A DNA stretch of 64,000 bases from Tillus elongatus (GCA_964006375.1 OZ023262.1:50166960-50230959); one strand, 5' to 3'; shown: positions 1 to 10,735, counted from the first letter of the stretch. Translations and numbers: made by a program. Notes: generated by a model not told the origin, from the sequence alone.

Positions 1-476
1 TAAACAAAATGCTTCGTCAAAAGTCAGTTGAGAATTCACTTTCTCCCAATAACACAATAATTCTTTTTTTAGATAATACACGATTACGCTAAAAATCAAT
101 ACAATGCTAAATTTGAATACACCAAAGCGATAAAAATAACGAGGAGATAAGAAGTGATACACACTAGAGGGGTACAAATAAAAGGGAACCTAAGAGGAGA
201 TGTGGGCCATGCAGCGATGCAGAGCATGGCCCACTGCGATCGTACGGACGTATATGTCACCACCGACGCCTCTGATCAGCGCGAGATAAAACATATGTTG
301 TTATCAGGGCCTCTTGGGAGCTTGGAAGGCTGTAGCGGCCTCCGGGGCCTCGGTGATCGCGTGACCTACTTCCATGGAAGAGGTGATGCGATGTCGTCGT
401 CGTAGAGGGGAATGCGGGAGAGGTATACATGTCTAAGTAAGAGATAATGACGAGAGAGCGTGTAGTTTTGGTTTAC
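1..476 (-). other. Intron 1 (5' part) of the DGK-theta-like gene
   Basis: This is the sequence after the splice donor of the exon at 477-627, read on the minus strand; the donor GTAAAC occupies 476-471. I found no second C1-domain exon in it. The stretch 150-410 is clearly richer in G+C and CpG than the rest of the window and holds a 9-bp hairpin (GGGCCATGC pairing with GCATGGCCC, 203-231). Both strands have short open frames there, but none resembles a known protein. Intronic status is inferred from the donor; the acceptor lies outside the window. Confidence 0.5.
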
Positions 477-627
477 CTTCGCAGATGAAGCCCTGCTGGA
501 TGAGGCCCCATAGCATGTCGCTGCAGTGGTGGCAGTAGGTGGGCTTGTGGAAGGTCTTCTTGCAGAAGCTGTGGCCGTGCGCGGCGGGCGCCTGGTCTGC
601 AGCGGCAGAGCCCGCCACCGACGCCAT
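477..627 (-). CDS. Diacylglycerol kinase theta-like, first coding exon (partial C1 domain)
   Basis: Fifty codons from an ATG in good context (GACATGG) to a splice donor in phase 1. After a short Ala-rich N-terminus the exon encodes the first part of a C1 zinc finger: His at residues 17/19, the KKTFHKPTYC stretch, then CxxC (Cys32, Cys35), WGL and QGFIC. This wording matches the first C1 domain of diacylglycerol kinase theta (C. elegans dgk-1 type) better than protein kinase C, in my recollection of the families. Such kinases phosphorylate diacylglycerol to phosphatidic acid at membranes. The broken Val codon at the exon end (G + next exon) fits the usual CEV continuation. A GTG further upstream is in frame, but the ATG at 627 is the sensible start. 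Remaining zinc ligands and the kinase domain lie beyond position 1. Other C1 proteins are possible. Confidence 0.72.
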
Positions 628-960
628 GTCTCCTCCGAGCCACCGTTCACGCCAGATTTTCACCGTGAACTCGAACTAGGCAGAGGCACATGCATATTAC
701 AGGTCTATGTGATCTCGGAAGCGTACGCGGACATGGTGCGGCCTGCAGGACTCTCCGAGAGCTGTGGCTTCTACATGCCTACGGCGATGCATAGCTCGAA
801 CCAGTCTCCCGTACACAGCTGACCATTTCAGTCTCACTGACACTGCCCGATCTGGACGTGCGGCGCGCGGCTCGGCTGCGGCTGCGGGACAAGCGCCAAG
901 CGCCGTTCCCAAATACAAACGGCGCCGACGTCCCAACGCGATGCGCATTTGCCAGACTGT
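628..960 (-). promoter_or_regulatory. CpG-rich 5' UTR and promoter region of the DGK-theta-like gene
   Basis: The block immediately upstream of the start codon is GC- and CpG-rich, in sharp contrast to the AT-rich repeats that begin near 1150. It includes runs such as GGCGCGCGGCTCGG near 860-880 and GGCGCCGACG near 920. I see no convincing TATA box at a sensible distance, which fits a broad CpG-type promoter. The open frames on both strands here look like side effects of base composition. Transcription start is not determined. Confidence 0.4.
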
Positions 961-1171
961 TTTTGCCCTGATAATTCCCCAGAAGTTTCCTAAGTCGTAC
1001 TTAAAGATAAATCCATGTCTTCCCTTATGTACGAGTGCGGATCATTAATGCTGCCCTATACAGGTGTCGGGTAAGTATAGCGCAATATTTCGCCACCGTA
1101 CAGAGGAGGTCAGAATAATGTGAATTTCCAGCTTAATACACGGACAGTTTTAGATAAATCGACTGAAAATA

Positions 1172-1281
<110 letters not shown>

Positions 1282-1374
1282 TTGTAATTTAGGCCACGGA
1301 GAGTTTAAGATAAGATGACCCCTATCACTATCTATTTTTCAGATTGCACTCCGCCGTATTTTTGGCTGATGGGG

Positions 1375-1560
1375 TGAGGTGAGGGCTCTTTCGTCGTGCT
1401 GGTTTTACTCGCCCTCCTGCAACCTATAACCACACTCAATGTGTAAACCACAAGGAAAATATCTTGGGAATGACCACCAAAAAAGTTACGAGACCTCGGA
1501 TGAATAGGGATGCTGTGCGGGGTAGACAGGGTTTAAAGAATGTATGATTTAAAAATGTAA
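1375..1560 (+). repeat. REP-C dispersed repeat, copy 1
   Basis: Shares wording (GGGATGCTGTGCGGGGTAGA, a nearby CACAAGGAAAATATCTTGGG-like stretch and ACGAGACCT) with sequences at 46385-46690 (same strand) and, inverted, at 3790-3985 and 50985-51150. No coding frame. It directly abuts the left arm of the PLE palindrome, with the inverted copy abutting the right arm. Confidence 0.65.
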
Positions 1561-1659
1561 AAAGGCAGCTTTTTGATTATGTGAAAATTTGAACCTGTGA
1601 TGAGCACTAATAAGTACACTTTGAGAAACCCCAAATCACCACAACACTTATTTCAGAGA

Positions 1660-1700
1660 CCTTACGATCGTTTCGTTGACAAAGTCAACATCTTCAGAGG
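1660..1700 (-). ncRNA. Hammerhead ribozyme motif in PLE copy 1
   Basis: Read on the minus strand: CTGAAGA (fits CUGANGA), a 7-bp stem II closed by a TTT loop (TGTTGAC/GTCAACG-type pairing), GAAA, then ACGATCGTA, in which ACG/CGT forms stem III around a 2-nt loop and A is the cleavage-site base. A 3-bp stem I (CCT/AGG) closes the core. All core nucleotides are present. Stem I is short, so activity is uncertain. It lies just inside the element terminus, where PLE hammerheads are known. Confidence 0.6.
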
Positions 1701-2289
1701 AAGATAAATTCTAACCTAAACAACTAGATACATGTATTTATATCGCGTCAAGGTAAACGAACTAGTCCGCAGTAAAATTCTCGTCCACGAACGATCATTT
1801 GTTTATTGTATGATGAAACTGCGAGGTCGAAGACCTGCTTTTTAATCTTCTGGTCGATATATTTATGAGCCCTTATCTAATATACGGATAATAGCTTTAA
1901 AGGAATCGAGTTATTTAAAGAATCTGCACGTTCCCTTTCGATCTAGAAATTTACTATTAGAGAATGCCGACAACCACATCTGGCGAGATAAACAAAATCA
2001 CCTCCGCTCATCTTTTTTATATATAGAAAACTAAACCCGGGTGTTTGGCTCACATTGTTAACTCTAACAAATGATAAATAATTTAAGTAAAATACTACAC
2101 AAAAAATATATTTCTATTGATTTTAATTTTTCGTAAACAGTATTTATGTTGACTTCATAGATACACCGAAAACGAAAGGGTCTTTAAGTCGAGACAAGCG
2201 TAGAGATTAGTATATGTATAGACCGGCCGAGTTATTGACAGTAATTTATTATTCTACCAGACAAATTAGGAGTGTTTAAGTGGTCAAAT

Positions 2290-2679
2290 TCAAAGTGAAA
2301 ATAAAGGGCTTGAAATTAAAGGTGCCGCACGATTCAATGAAGTTTTCTTCTTAATCGACCTTGATATAAAAATACTTTCTAATGAATCAAGCATAGTTTG
2401 ATGTCTAACGTTTTTGACAAGTTGCAAATTTTCTTTGTCAATGTGGTGATTATTATCCCATATATGTTGTGCCACACACGATTTGTCCTCCGTACCATAT
2501 CGTAAATGTGCGAGATGTTCACGAAATCTGGTGGCTATGTTTCTCCTAGTTTGACCCACGTATTTAAGATTGCAATCTTTGCAACTAATCTCATAAATAC
2601 CGAACATTTCAGTGACTTTGTTTTCATCTTTCGTATTACCCAACAAATTTTTTAAATTACTTTTCGTCGAAAAAGTCAA
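2290..2679 (-). pseudogene. PLE GIY-YIG endonuclease fragment (left arm)
   Basis: Open to the palindrome centre, it encodes the C-terminal nuclease module of a Penelope-like polyprotein. Visible are GIY, the CxxC zinc ligands (CKDC), KYVGQT (the YIG half of the signature), an RRNIATRFREH segment with the catalytic-region Arg and the EH pair, and later H/H positions around IWDNNHH. The module nicks target DNA to prime reverse transcription. Upstream of about 2680 the frame runs into the antisense of the other copy, so the apparent N-terminus is an artefact and the reverse transcriptase is absent. It closely resembles the 2684-3073 copy. Dead by truncation, although the nuclease fold itself looks intact. 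Confidence 0.82.
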
Positions 2680-2683
2680 ATGT

Positions 2684-3073
2684 AAATCGACAAAAAGTAA
2701 TTTAAAAATTTTGTTGGGTAACACGAAAGACAAAGACAAAGTCACTGAAATGTCCGGTATTTATGAGATTAGTTGCAAAGATTGCGATCTTAAATACGTG
2801 GGTCAAACTAGGAGAAACATAGCCACCAGATTTCGTGAACATCTCGCACTGTTACGATATGGTACGGTGGACAAATCATGTGTGGCACAACATATATGGG
2901 ATAATAATCACTACATTGACAAAGAAAATTTGCAACTTGTCAAAAACGTTAGACATCAAACTATGCTTGATTCATTAGAAAGTATTTTTATATTAAGGTC
3001 TATTAAGAACAAAACTTCTTTGAATCGTGCGGCACCTTTAATTTCTAGTCCTTTATTTTCACTTTGCATTTGA
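2684..3073 (+). pseudogene. PLE GIY-YIG endonuclease fragment (right arm)
   Basis: Mirror copy of the fragment at 2290-2679. It contains SGIYEIS, CKDC, KYVGQT, RRNIATRFREH and the same C-terminal LNRAAPLISSPLFS wording, with scattered substitutions (for example LALLRYGTVDK versus LAHLRYGTEDK). It stays open to a stop after the final Ile. Its 5' end is the palindrome centre, with no reverse-transcriptase part. It belongs to the same 5'-truncated Penelope-like family as its partner; the two could be products of one inverted insertion or of a later inverted duplication. Confidence 0.82.
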
Positions 3074-3662
3074 CCGCTTAAACACTCCGAATCTGTCTGT
3101 AGAATAATCAATTATGTCAATAAGTCGGCCGGTTTATACATATACTAATCTATACGTTTGTCTCGACTTAAAGATCTGTTTGTTTTGTTTGTATCTATGA
3201 ATTTAATATAAATACTATCACGAAGAATTAGCATTAATATAAATACAGTTTGTATGTAGTATTTTAGTTGAATTATTTATCTTTTGTTAGAGTATTAACA
3301 TGTTGAGCCAAACACCCGGTATTAGTTGTTCTATTTAAAAAAGATGAGCGGAGTTGAGATGTTGTTTATCTAGCCAGATGTTTGTCGGCGTGGTCCAATA
3401 TCCACATAGTAAATTTCTAGACCGAAAGGGAACGTGTAGATTCTTTAAATAACTCGGTTCCTTTAAAGCTATTATCCGTATATTAGATAAGGGCTCATAA
3501 ATATATCGACCAGAAGATTAAAAAGCAGGTCTTCGACCTCGCAGTTTCACCATACAATAAACAAGTGATCGTTCCTGGACGACAATTTTACTGCGGACTA
3601 GTTCGTTTACCTTGACGCTATATAAATACATGTAGCTAGTTGTTTAGGTTAGAATTTATCTT

Positions 3663-3703
3663 CCCCTGAAGATGTTGACTTTGTCAACCAAACGATCGTA
3701 AGG
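3663..3703 (+). ncRNA. Decayed hammerhead motif in PLE copy 2
   Basis: Mirror of the motif at 1660-1700. CTGAAGA and stem II (TGTTGAC...GTCAAC) are kept, but GAAA reads CAAA, removing the invariant G12, and the first stem I pair is lost (CCC against AGG). Predicted inactive. Its decay next to an intact partner is useful for dating the two arms. Confidence 0.5.
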
Positions 3704-3789
3704 TATCTGAAATAAGTGTTATGGTGATTTGGGTTTTCTCAAAGTGTACTTATCAGCTTTTTGATGCCCAACTAAGCTGATGTTTTCTT

Positions 3790-3985
3790 GCATTTTCCGC
3801 TCATATTTCCTTTTTTATCTTCACCGCCCAGCACCCCTATTCACTCTTGAACCCCTCACTTTCTTGGGGGTTGTTTGCAAGAAATTTTTCTTGTAGCTTG
3901 TGCATCCAGGTGGGGTTCTAAGCATGTTTTTGAAAAAATTGTTTCTAAAAACCCTCCGTGGACTAAACTGCAAATTTACCCAAAA
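3790..3985 (-). repeat. REP-C dispersed repeat, copy 2 (inverted)
   Basis: Inverted relative to 1375-1560 and immediately outside the right PLE arm. Recognisable by CACCCCTATTCACTC, TTGTGCATCCAGGTGG and CTAAGCATGTTT wording, shared closely with 50985-51150. Confidence 0.6.
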
Positions 3986-4086
3986 TAATAATAGTAGTTC
4001 TGATAATCATTTTTCCTGATGTCCCATTAACAAAGATATCGGGTCCCAAAGGCGCACCTGAAGATTTATATTTGCGATTCTAACTA

Positions 4087-4128
4087 CGGCATACTAATTG
4101 AAGCGAAAATACACCTATAAAGTCATAC
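4087..4128 (-). repeat. Fragment of the 307-nt hammerhead repeat
   Basis: About 40 bases (TACGGCATACTAATTGAAGC, then AAAATACACCTATAAAGT) match the stem I/upstream part of the repeat at 16.3-17.2 kb. The match stops exactly where the ribozyme core would begin, so no catalytic motif is present. It is joined directly to REP-A sequence from about 4130. Confidence 0.55.
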
Positions 4129-4129
4129 G

Positions 4130-4895
4130 GTTGATGTCGATCAAATTTGGCGAGTACGTTCATTTTGCAAGTGGCTTGGACAAGTTCGTTAGCTAGAAAA
4201 ATGGGCCAAGGTTTTCCCGGAAAATTTTGTGTTTTCTTTCCAAAAATTTTTATATATCCGGAAATAACAAAACCAAATTTGGTACACGAGCTTACGCCAT
4301 AAAAAGTAAACTATGCTTCAAAACTTAGATCTATACAGTAAAAGGAAAAAAGTGGAGTGCCACTGATGACCAGATGAACGCACAAAACCAAAATATTTGG
4401 TATGGATAACAAAATATATTGTATGTTACAGACAAAGGCAAAGTTTTTTGGAGCAAAATGGTCAAGATATGCCAGAAAAATTACTTTGAACATTTGATAA
4501 CTTTTCCTCTTAAAACGTCAAAGTCGCGATTTGAAACGTCAAAATTGGCAGCTTGTAGGCAAAGAACTTACTAATACCGGCTATGAAGATAAATGTCGCA
4601 AGAAATGTGTTTTACAAGTCCTTAAGTTTCAGCTTCAACCGTCATTGTCCTTAATTTTACCAAAATGTTTCCAGAAAATTCATTTCAAATAAACCCTTTC
4701 TCAAATGCTTTAGCGGCAGTTTTAGTTATAGAGTTTATGGTTTAATTCTCTACAATTGTTAGCAAATTTTCGTAGAAGAAATTCGCTGAGGACCCGCGAC
4801 TTTTGAATTTTAAAAAGATTTTTTCAAATAAGCGCGAAGTAAGTCCCCTAAGACCCATATCCAGGGTTAGTTTCGGTTTTTATCTGTTTACATAT
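4130..4895 (-). repeat. REP-A copy without a long (TA) array
   Basis: Wording typical of REP-A: GGCTTGGACAAGTTCGTTAG, GTTTTCCCGGAAAATTTTG, TGATAACTTTTCCTC, and the other flank at 4795-4890 (TTTTGAATTTTAAAAAGATT, AAGCGCGAAGTAAGTCCCCT). The array site is reduced to a few TA units near 4890. No gene. Confidence 0.5.
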
Positions 4896-5770
4896 ATACT
4901 GCATGACGTATTTGTATGGTAAAGCCTAATATTACTGTTATTATACGAGAAACAATTGTATACCTTAATTATAGGGTATCTTGAGCTGAATCTTATAGAA
5001 ATTATTTCGATAATCACGGGTGGCCCATAACTCGTTGGCGATACAAATTTTCTTTTTAAATCGAACACCCATTATATTATCGCATTTTTGCATTTTCCAT
5101 CGAATTGTAATGCATGTTTGTTGTTCACTTATTTCAATTGTTTTGCAACTTTTCACAGTTTTGGCACATATCAAAAATTGTGATACGGCGTTTTTACTAA
5201 TAAAAATTAGAGTCTAATGCGAATGACGCATTCAGAGAGGTTTTCGCTTATATTATTTCATGAAAAAATCGAGATACCACGCACCGGGCGCTCTCAAATA
5301 GTGACTGAATTAAAGAGAATTCAAACTGACGTAACTCAATTGTTTCAAATAGAACAGTCTGCATTTTGTGTTTCAGAAGTGAGGGGCATAATAATAAATG
5401 TTTAGTAAGTTATTTAAAAAAAGTTTTCGGATTTTCGTAAAAAAAATTTATGCAAAAAACTTTTTTGTGAGTTTTGCCGGAAAGATTATTTGATGAAATA
5501 CGGTACATTGTTTCTACTATATAGGTTATACTGGTAACCAAATTTGATGCCTGCTTTCATTAGAAAAATATATTTGCTCTTAAAAACATTTTTATGAAAA
5601 TTCAGTACCATAACGCATTTGCTGCGTCCAGACATTTTAGTTTTCTAATAGTTTACTTATTTTACTGGATATTGCACATTTAGTAACATGCAACTAATCA
5701 CAATAACTAAATTATTTAAGTTTATAATATTTAGGTAGGTATGTATTTTTACAGATACAAAAAATCTCGG
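4896..5770. repeat. AT-rich repeat block ending in an orphan REP-B right end
   Basis: No coding sequence. Includes a copy of the internal REP-B wording (AAATTTGATGCCTGC, inverted) and a REP-B right end at about 5600-5628 (CATAACGCATTTGCTGCGTC) whose left partner is not in the window in correct order. Confidence 0.45.
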
Positions 5771-6077
5771 GACGCAGCAAGTGCGTTATGATAGTGAATT
5801 TTCATAAAACTATTTTTTAATAGCAATAATGTGTGTTTTTTTAAGAAAGCAGGCATCAAATTTGGTTACCAGTATAATCTATATAGTAACAACAATGTGC
5901 CATGTTTCATCAAAATAACTTTATTGTTTGAAAATGTACAAAAATTTCCGAAAGTAAACTTAAAGTGTTCCCGAAAAAACTCGTTTTTTGGTCAACCTTA
6001 TAGGTTAATAGCAAATTGAGCTATTCAAATATTAAGCATTTGATCAAAATTCGCTACCATAACGCACTTACTGCGTC
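5771..6077. mobile_element. REP-B short element (about 307 bp, MITE-like)
   Basis: Bounded by inverted ends: GACGCAGCAAGTGCGTTATG at the left, and its inverse ending CTGCGTC at the right. The inverse match continues inward through TAGTGAATTTTCAT. Each end holds a 5-bp stem, ACGCAgcaagTGCGT. The interior is non-coding and nearly the same as in the copies at 8660-8972 and 62120-62417. No clear target-site duplication was seen. Confidence 0.6.
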
Positions 6078-6544
6078 CAGAATTTTGGTTCTTACAAACA
6101 TGCATTATATTTCGATGGAAAATGCAAAAATGCAATAACATAAGACGTGTTTGATTAAAAAAAAAAAGAAAATTTGTATCACCAACGACTTATGGGCCAT
6201 CCTGTGATTGTAGAAATAATTTTTTAAGATGTAGCTCAAGACACCCTATAATTAATATATACAATTTTTTTTCATATCTGGTATAATAACAGATATATTG
6301 AGCTTTATTGATTTTTTTTACGAAAATTCTACAAAAATTATATACTATTAACGATAAACTCTATAGCTAAGACTACTGCCAAGCATCAAAGAAAGGGTCT
6401 ATTTGAAATGAATTTTCTGGAAACATTTTAGTAAAATGAAGGACAATGACGGTTGAAACTAAGACTTCAGGGTTTGTAAAACATTCTTCTTAAGACATTT
6501 GATTTCCATACCCCGTATTAGATTCAAGTTCTTTTCCTAAATGT
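6078..6544. repeat. Non-coding AT-rich repeat sequence
   Basis: No gene. Shares long stretches with 8983-9420 (for example GGAAAATGCAATAACATAAG-type wording and the GCTAAGACTACTGCC segment), so it is part of the dispersed repeat complex. Confidence 0.5.
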
Positions 6545-7432
<888 letters not shown>

Positions 7433-7679
7433 TAAAAGTCTGTACGCAGCAAGTGCGTTATGGTAGTGAATTTTCATACAAATCAACTGGCACCAAACGG
7501 TTTTTTATTAAATGCTTATAACCTTTAAAATTTTAATCTAGAAATCTAAATGTTGGTATATAGTCTACCTTTTATAATGTTAACCTACTTACCCATTTTG
7601 GTTACCAGAGCTTTTTTTACTTTCGGAGATAATTTTTTTTTGAAAGAAAGCCCAAAATTTTCCCGGTTGTTCAATAAGC

Positions 7680-8190
7680 GCGCGTTGGTCCATAGTTACT
7701 AAACCGTTGTACTTGATAAATCACATCCCAATGAAACCTATAACGTGTGATCTTTGCTACAACGCAAAATTATTTTTAAGTATACAGGGTGTACAAAAAA
7801 GAGTAATACCAAAAATTATATTTTTCTTAAATCGAATACCATAGTTTTTTATGTGGTAGATGAAGCCTCTGTAGGTTCTATATTCCACTAAAAAGTTGTA
7901 AGATTGTCAGTTTTTCTTTAAAAATTTAGTCAAAAAGTACTTTCTTCAGACTGTTATATCTCTACCACTGTTCGGTAGTTACCCTGAAAAATTTACGTGC
8001 ACTCTAATATTGGCCTAGTTCATCCTGAACTGTCTTTACATTTAGATTCGTTCATAGAGGGTGTTTAAAATTTCTCTTCAAACATCCCTACATTCACCTT
8101 CATTTTAATTTAATTTCTTATATACAAAACCCTGTATATTATTTTGCCATTAGAAAGCTTAAAGTGTGCTGATTCAGAAAATACCATTTT
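7680..8190. repeat. Non-coding segment with mariner-type terminal wording
   Basis: Contains TACAGGGTGTACAAAAAAG near 7783 and CCCTGTATATTATTTTGCC near 8130, which read like inward-facing ends of a small Tc1/mariner-derived non-autonomous element about 350 bp long. No transposase remains. Confidence 0.35.
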
Positions 8191-8254
8191 CTGTTCTGAA
8201 TGTGTGCAGCTACGTTGCGTAGAAATCAAACGTAGCTACACACATTCACAACAG
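8191..8254. other. Strong hairpin (26-bp arms, 12-nt loop)
   Basis: Arms 8191-8216 and 8229-8254 pair at 24 of 26 positions around the loop. This is much longer than expected by chance. It may be a terminal or recombination structure of a decayed PLE, given the hammerhead-like motif at 8595. Confidence 0.7.
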
Positions 8255-8594
8255 AAAACACCAAAAACCAGACATCTACCAATTACAACTAATAAAACAT
8301 ATTAAAGACCGCAAAAAAGGAAAATCTGGGAATAATACTACATTCAACAAACAAACAATAAGAAACAATTAATCCCACAACAAATCCAAGTACAAACATT
8401 AAAACAAAACTTAGTAAACGCCATACAAATAGACAAATTATCATACCACAATAATGAAAACAGGAAACCAATACAATCGACACAGACCGAAAACACAACC
8501 AATCAAACAACTTTAAACCGACCAATAGAAGCTTACCACTCAGGCGTCACGTACAACTTCAAACATAAACCACACAGGAACGATCAGAATCAGT

Positions 8595-8641
8595 AGCGTA
8601 CTGATGATGAACCAGGAAGGTTCGAAACTGCAGTCCACGTA
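8595..8641 (+). ncRNA. Hammerhead-like motif
   Basis: CTGATGA at 8601, a 5-bp stem II (GAACC/GGTTC) with loop AGGAA, GAAA at 8624, stem III ACT/AGT with a 2-nt loop, and a cleavage-type GTC (cut predicted after 8635). Stem I has about four pairs next to one C-A mismatch. One extra T (8608) sits between the CTGATGA box and stem II, so this may be a weakened or fossil ribozyme. The preceding 340 bases are AT-rich with only short frames. Confidence 0.45.
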
Positions 8642-8659
8642 AACAAATCAAAAAGTCTG

Positions 8660-8972
8660 GACGCTGCAAGTGCGTTATGGTAGTGAATTTTCATTAAAAT
8701 GTTTTTGATAGCAAATATGTGTGTGTGTGTTTTTTTTAAGAAAACAGGCATCAAATTTGGTTACGAGTATAACATATATAGTAAAAACAATGTGCCATGT
8801 TTCATCAAAATAACTTTACTGTTTGAAAATGTACAAAAATTTCCGAACGTAAACTTAAAATGTTCCCGAAAAAACTCGTTTCTTGGTCAACTTTATAGGT
8901 TAATAGCAAATTGAGATATTCAAATATGAAGCATTTGATCAAAATTCGCTACCATAACGCACTTGCTGCGTC
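8660..8972. mobile_element. REP-B short element, second copy
   Basis: Same ends and interior as 5771-6077: left GACGCTGCAAGTGCGTTATG (one change inside the hairpin stem loop) and right end finishing CTGCGTC. Nested within the larger REP-B pair 7443-10197. Non-coding. Confidence 0.6.
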
Positions 8973-9419
8973 CAGAATTTCTTTTCTTACAAACATGCAT
9001 TATATTTCGATGGAAAATGCAATAACATAAGACGTGTTTGATAAAAAAAAAGTGAATTTGTAGCACCAACGACGTATGGGCCAGCCTGTGATTGTAGAAA
9101 TATTTTTTTAAGATGTAGCTCAAGACAGCCTATAATTAATGTATACAATTTTTTTCATATCTTCTATAATAATGGATATATTGAGCTTTATCGATTTTTT
9201 ATGAAAATTCGAAACAATTTTGTGCCATTAAACGATAAACTCTATAGCTAAGGCTACTGCCAAGCATCAGAGAGAGGGTATATTTAAAATGAATTTTCTG
9301 GAAACATTTTAGTAAAATGAAGGACAATGACGATTGAAACTAAGACTTCAGGTTTTGTAAAACATTCTTCTTGATACATTTTCTTTCCATAGCCGGAATT
9401 AGATTCAAGATCTTTGCCT

Positions 9420-9751
9420 AAATGTTGCCAATTTGGACGTTTTAAATAGCAACTTAAACGTTTCGAGGAAAACCCCTATTAATTTTTATTTAAATGCCTT
9501 TTTTTGTCTTTTGACCTATAAAGCTAAATTTTGGTAGGTAACTTACATATAATGATATAAACCCGCGTTAGTTGCCCTTACTTTGTTAATTCGGGAGATA
9601 TAATTTTTTTTCGAAAGAAAACACAAAATTTTCCGGGAAAATTTGGGCCGATAGTCCTGTCTAACGAACTTATCCAATCCATTTGCAAAAAGAAGGTACT
9701 CACCAAATTTAATCAAAATCGGCCAATTATTTTTTGAGTTATCGGTGTGAT

Positions 9752-9835
<84 letters not shown>

Positions 9836-9905
9836 ATATAAAAATTGAAACTGACCCTGGATATGTGTTCTGGGGGGTCTTATTAGCGCTCATTTAAAGA
9901 AATTT
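9420..9905 (+). repeat. REP-A copy
   Basis: Left flank (AACTTATCCAATCCATTTGC, ATCAAAATCGGCC), (TA) array, right flank (GAAACTGACCCTGG, TAGCGCTCATTTAAAG). Non-coding. Confidence 0.65.
9757..9832. repeat. (TA)n microsatellite inside REP-A
   Basis: About 38 TA units preceded by a short CA run. Confidence 0.97.
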
Positions 9906-10264
9906 CTTCTTGTGAATAATTATATCTTGGTTGGTGGGTAAATATCTTGAAGAGATTCGTTGGCCAAAAAAATCGGACCAGGTTTTTCGGAAACATTTTA
10001 AGTTCATTTTCGCACAAATTTTGTACTTTTTCAAACAATAAAGTTATTTTGATGAAATATGGTACAGTGTTTCTATTATAAAGGTTATACTGACGACCAA
10101 ATTTGATGCCTGCTTTCATTACAAAAATACATATAGGTATTTGTTAATAAAAAAATTGCAATGAAAATTCTCTACCATATAAAGCACTTGGTGCGTCCAG
10201 ATTTTTTTATTGCCTTCAGAGATACAATGTTTTTGCTCTCGGAGGATTTTTCGCATTTGAAACA

Positions 10265-10304
10265 TATTCATGCAAATTCGCTACTATCACGCACCTACTG
10301 CGTC
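10265..10304. repeat. Orphan REP-B right end
   Basis: AAATTCGCTACTATCACGCA followed by CCTACTGCGTC. No correctly ordered left partner is left unpaired in the window. Confidence 0.45.
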
Positions 10305-10539
10305 CAGAATTTTCATACCTGACCTGGAAAAAAACAAGCTACAAAACAAATAGTATTATGTAAAAAAGTACCAAAATGTCACCAAATATTTTTATTATTA
10401 TTAGAGATAGTGAGAATAGCATTGATAATTTAAGATATTTAAGTTGTAAATGTACTTGGGAATACTGATTATCGTAATACTCTTTCATTAAATTCATTAA
10501 AAACAGCTATTAAGGTGTTTGCCTGTATATAAATAAATT
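10305..10539. other. AT-rich, no gene seen
   Basis: Low-complexity AT-rich sequence with no recognisable element or frame. Confidence 0.5.
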
Positions 10540-10735
10540 ATCTTAAGTCTGGCAACTTCGCTTCGGTGCGTACCCTTCGAAATAACCCGAATAGACGAAC
10601 TACCACGGCCGGACGCTCGAACATTAGACGCCGGCGCTTCCACGGATCCGGTAAACCTCCGCCTGCGTCTCGACGCCCCAGACCGTCAGAACACCAAACA
10701 CAACGATAAGATCCGCCCATAGTCACCGTTCATAT
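10540..10735. other. Isolated GC/CpG-rich block, possible exon
   Basis: About 200 bases with many CpGs inside very AT-rich surroundings. Both strands are open: on the minus strand a frame of about 60 codons begins with an ATG (MGGSYRC...), and on the plus strand one begins TSLRCVPFEITRIDEL. Neither matches a family I know, and there is no clear splice signal. It could be a host exon, a 5' UTR/CpG island or the GC-rich end of a transposon. Confidence 0.25.

Larger units (their letters stand above)
1590..3757. mobile_element. Head-to-head pair of truncated Penelope-like elements (large palindrome)
   Basis: A near-perfect inverted repeat centred near 2680. The left arm runs outward on the minus strand and the right arm on the plus strand. 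Each arm carries a GIY-YIG endonuclease remnant, then AT-rich 3' sequence, then a hammerhead-like motif (around 1680 and 3685), and ends in the same AAGTGTACTTAT-type terminus. PLEs encode a reverse transcriptase followed by a GIY-YIG endonuclease and often lie in inverted or partial-tandem arrangements with hammerhead motifs in their pseudo-LTRs. Here all reverse-transcriptase sequence is missing from both copies, so neither can move alone. The arms differ by scattered substitutions, so the duplication is not recent. Confidence 0.85.
7443..10197. mobile_element. REP-B bounded segment (about 2.75 kb) with nested copy
   Basis: Left end TACGCAGCAAGTGCGTTATG at 7443; the matching inverted right end GCACTTGGTGCGTC finishes at 10197. 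A complete short REP-B element (8660-8972) lies wholly inside, as do a hairpin (8191-8254), a hammerhead-like motif and a REP-A copy. No transposase frame is visible. Element status is inferred from end pairing and has not been confirmed by a target duplication. Confidence 0.4.

Noticed and set aside
526..1048. Long overlapping frames on the plus strand and other minus frames in 366-950
   Set aside because: CpG-rich composition removes stop codons; only the C1-domain frame at 477-627 has protein similarity and splice signals.
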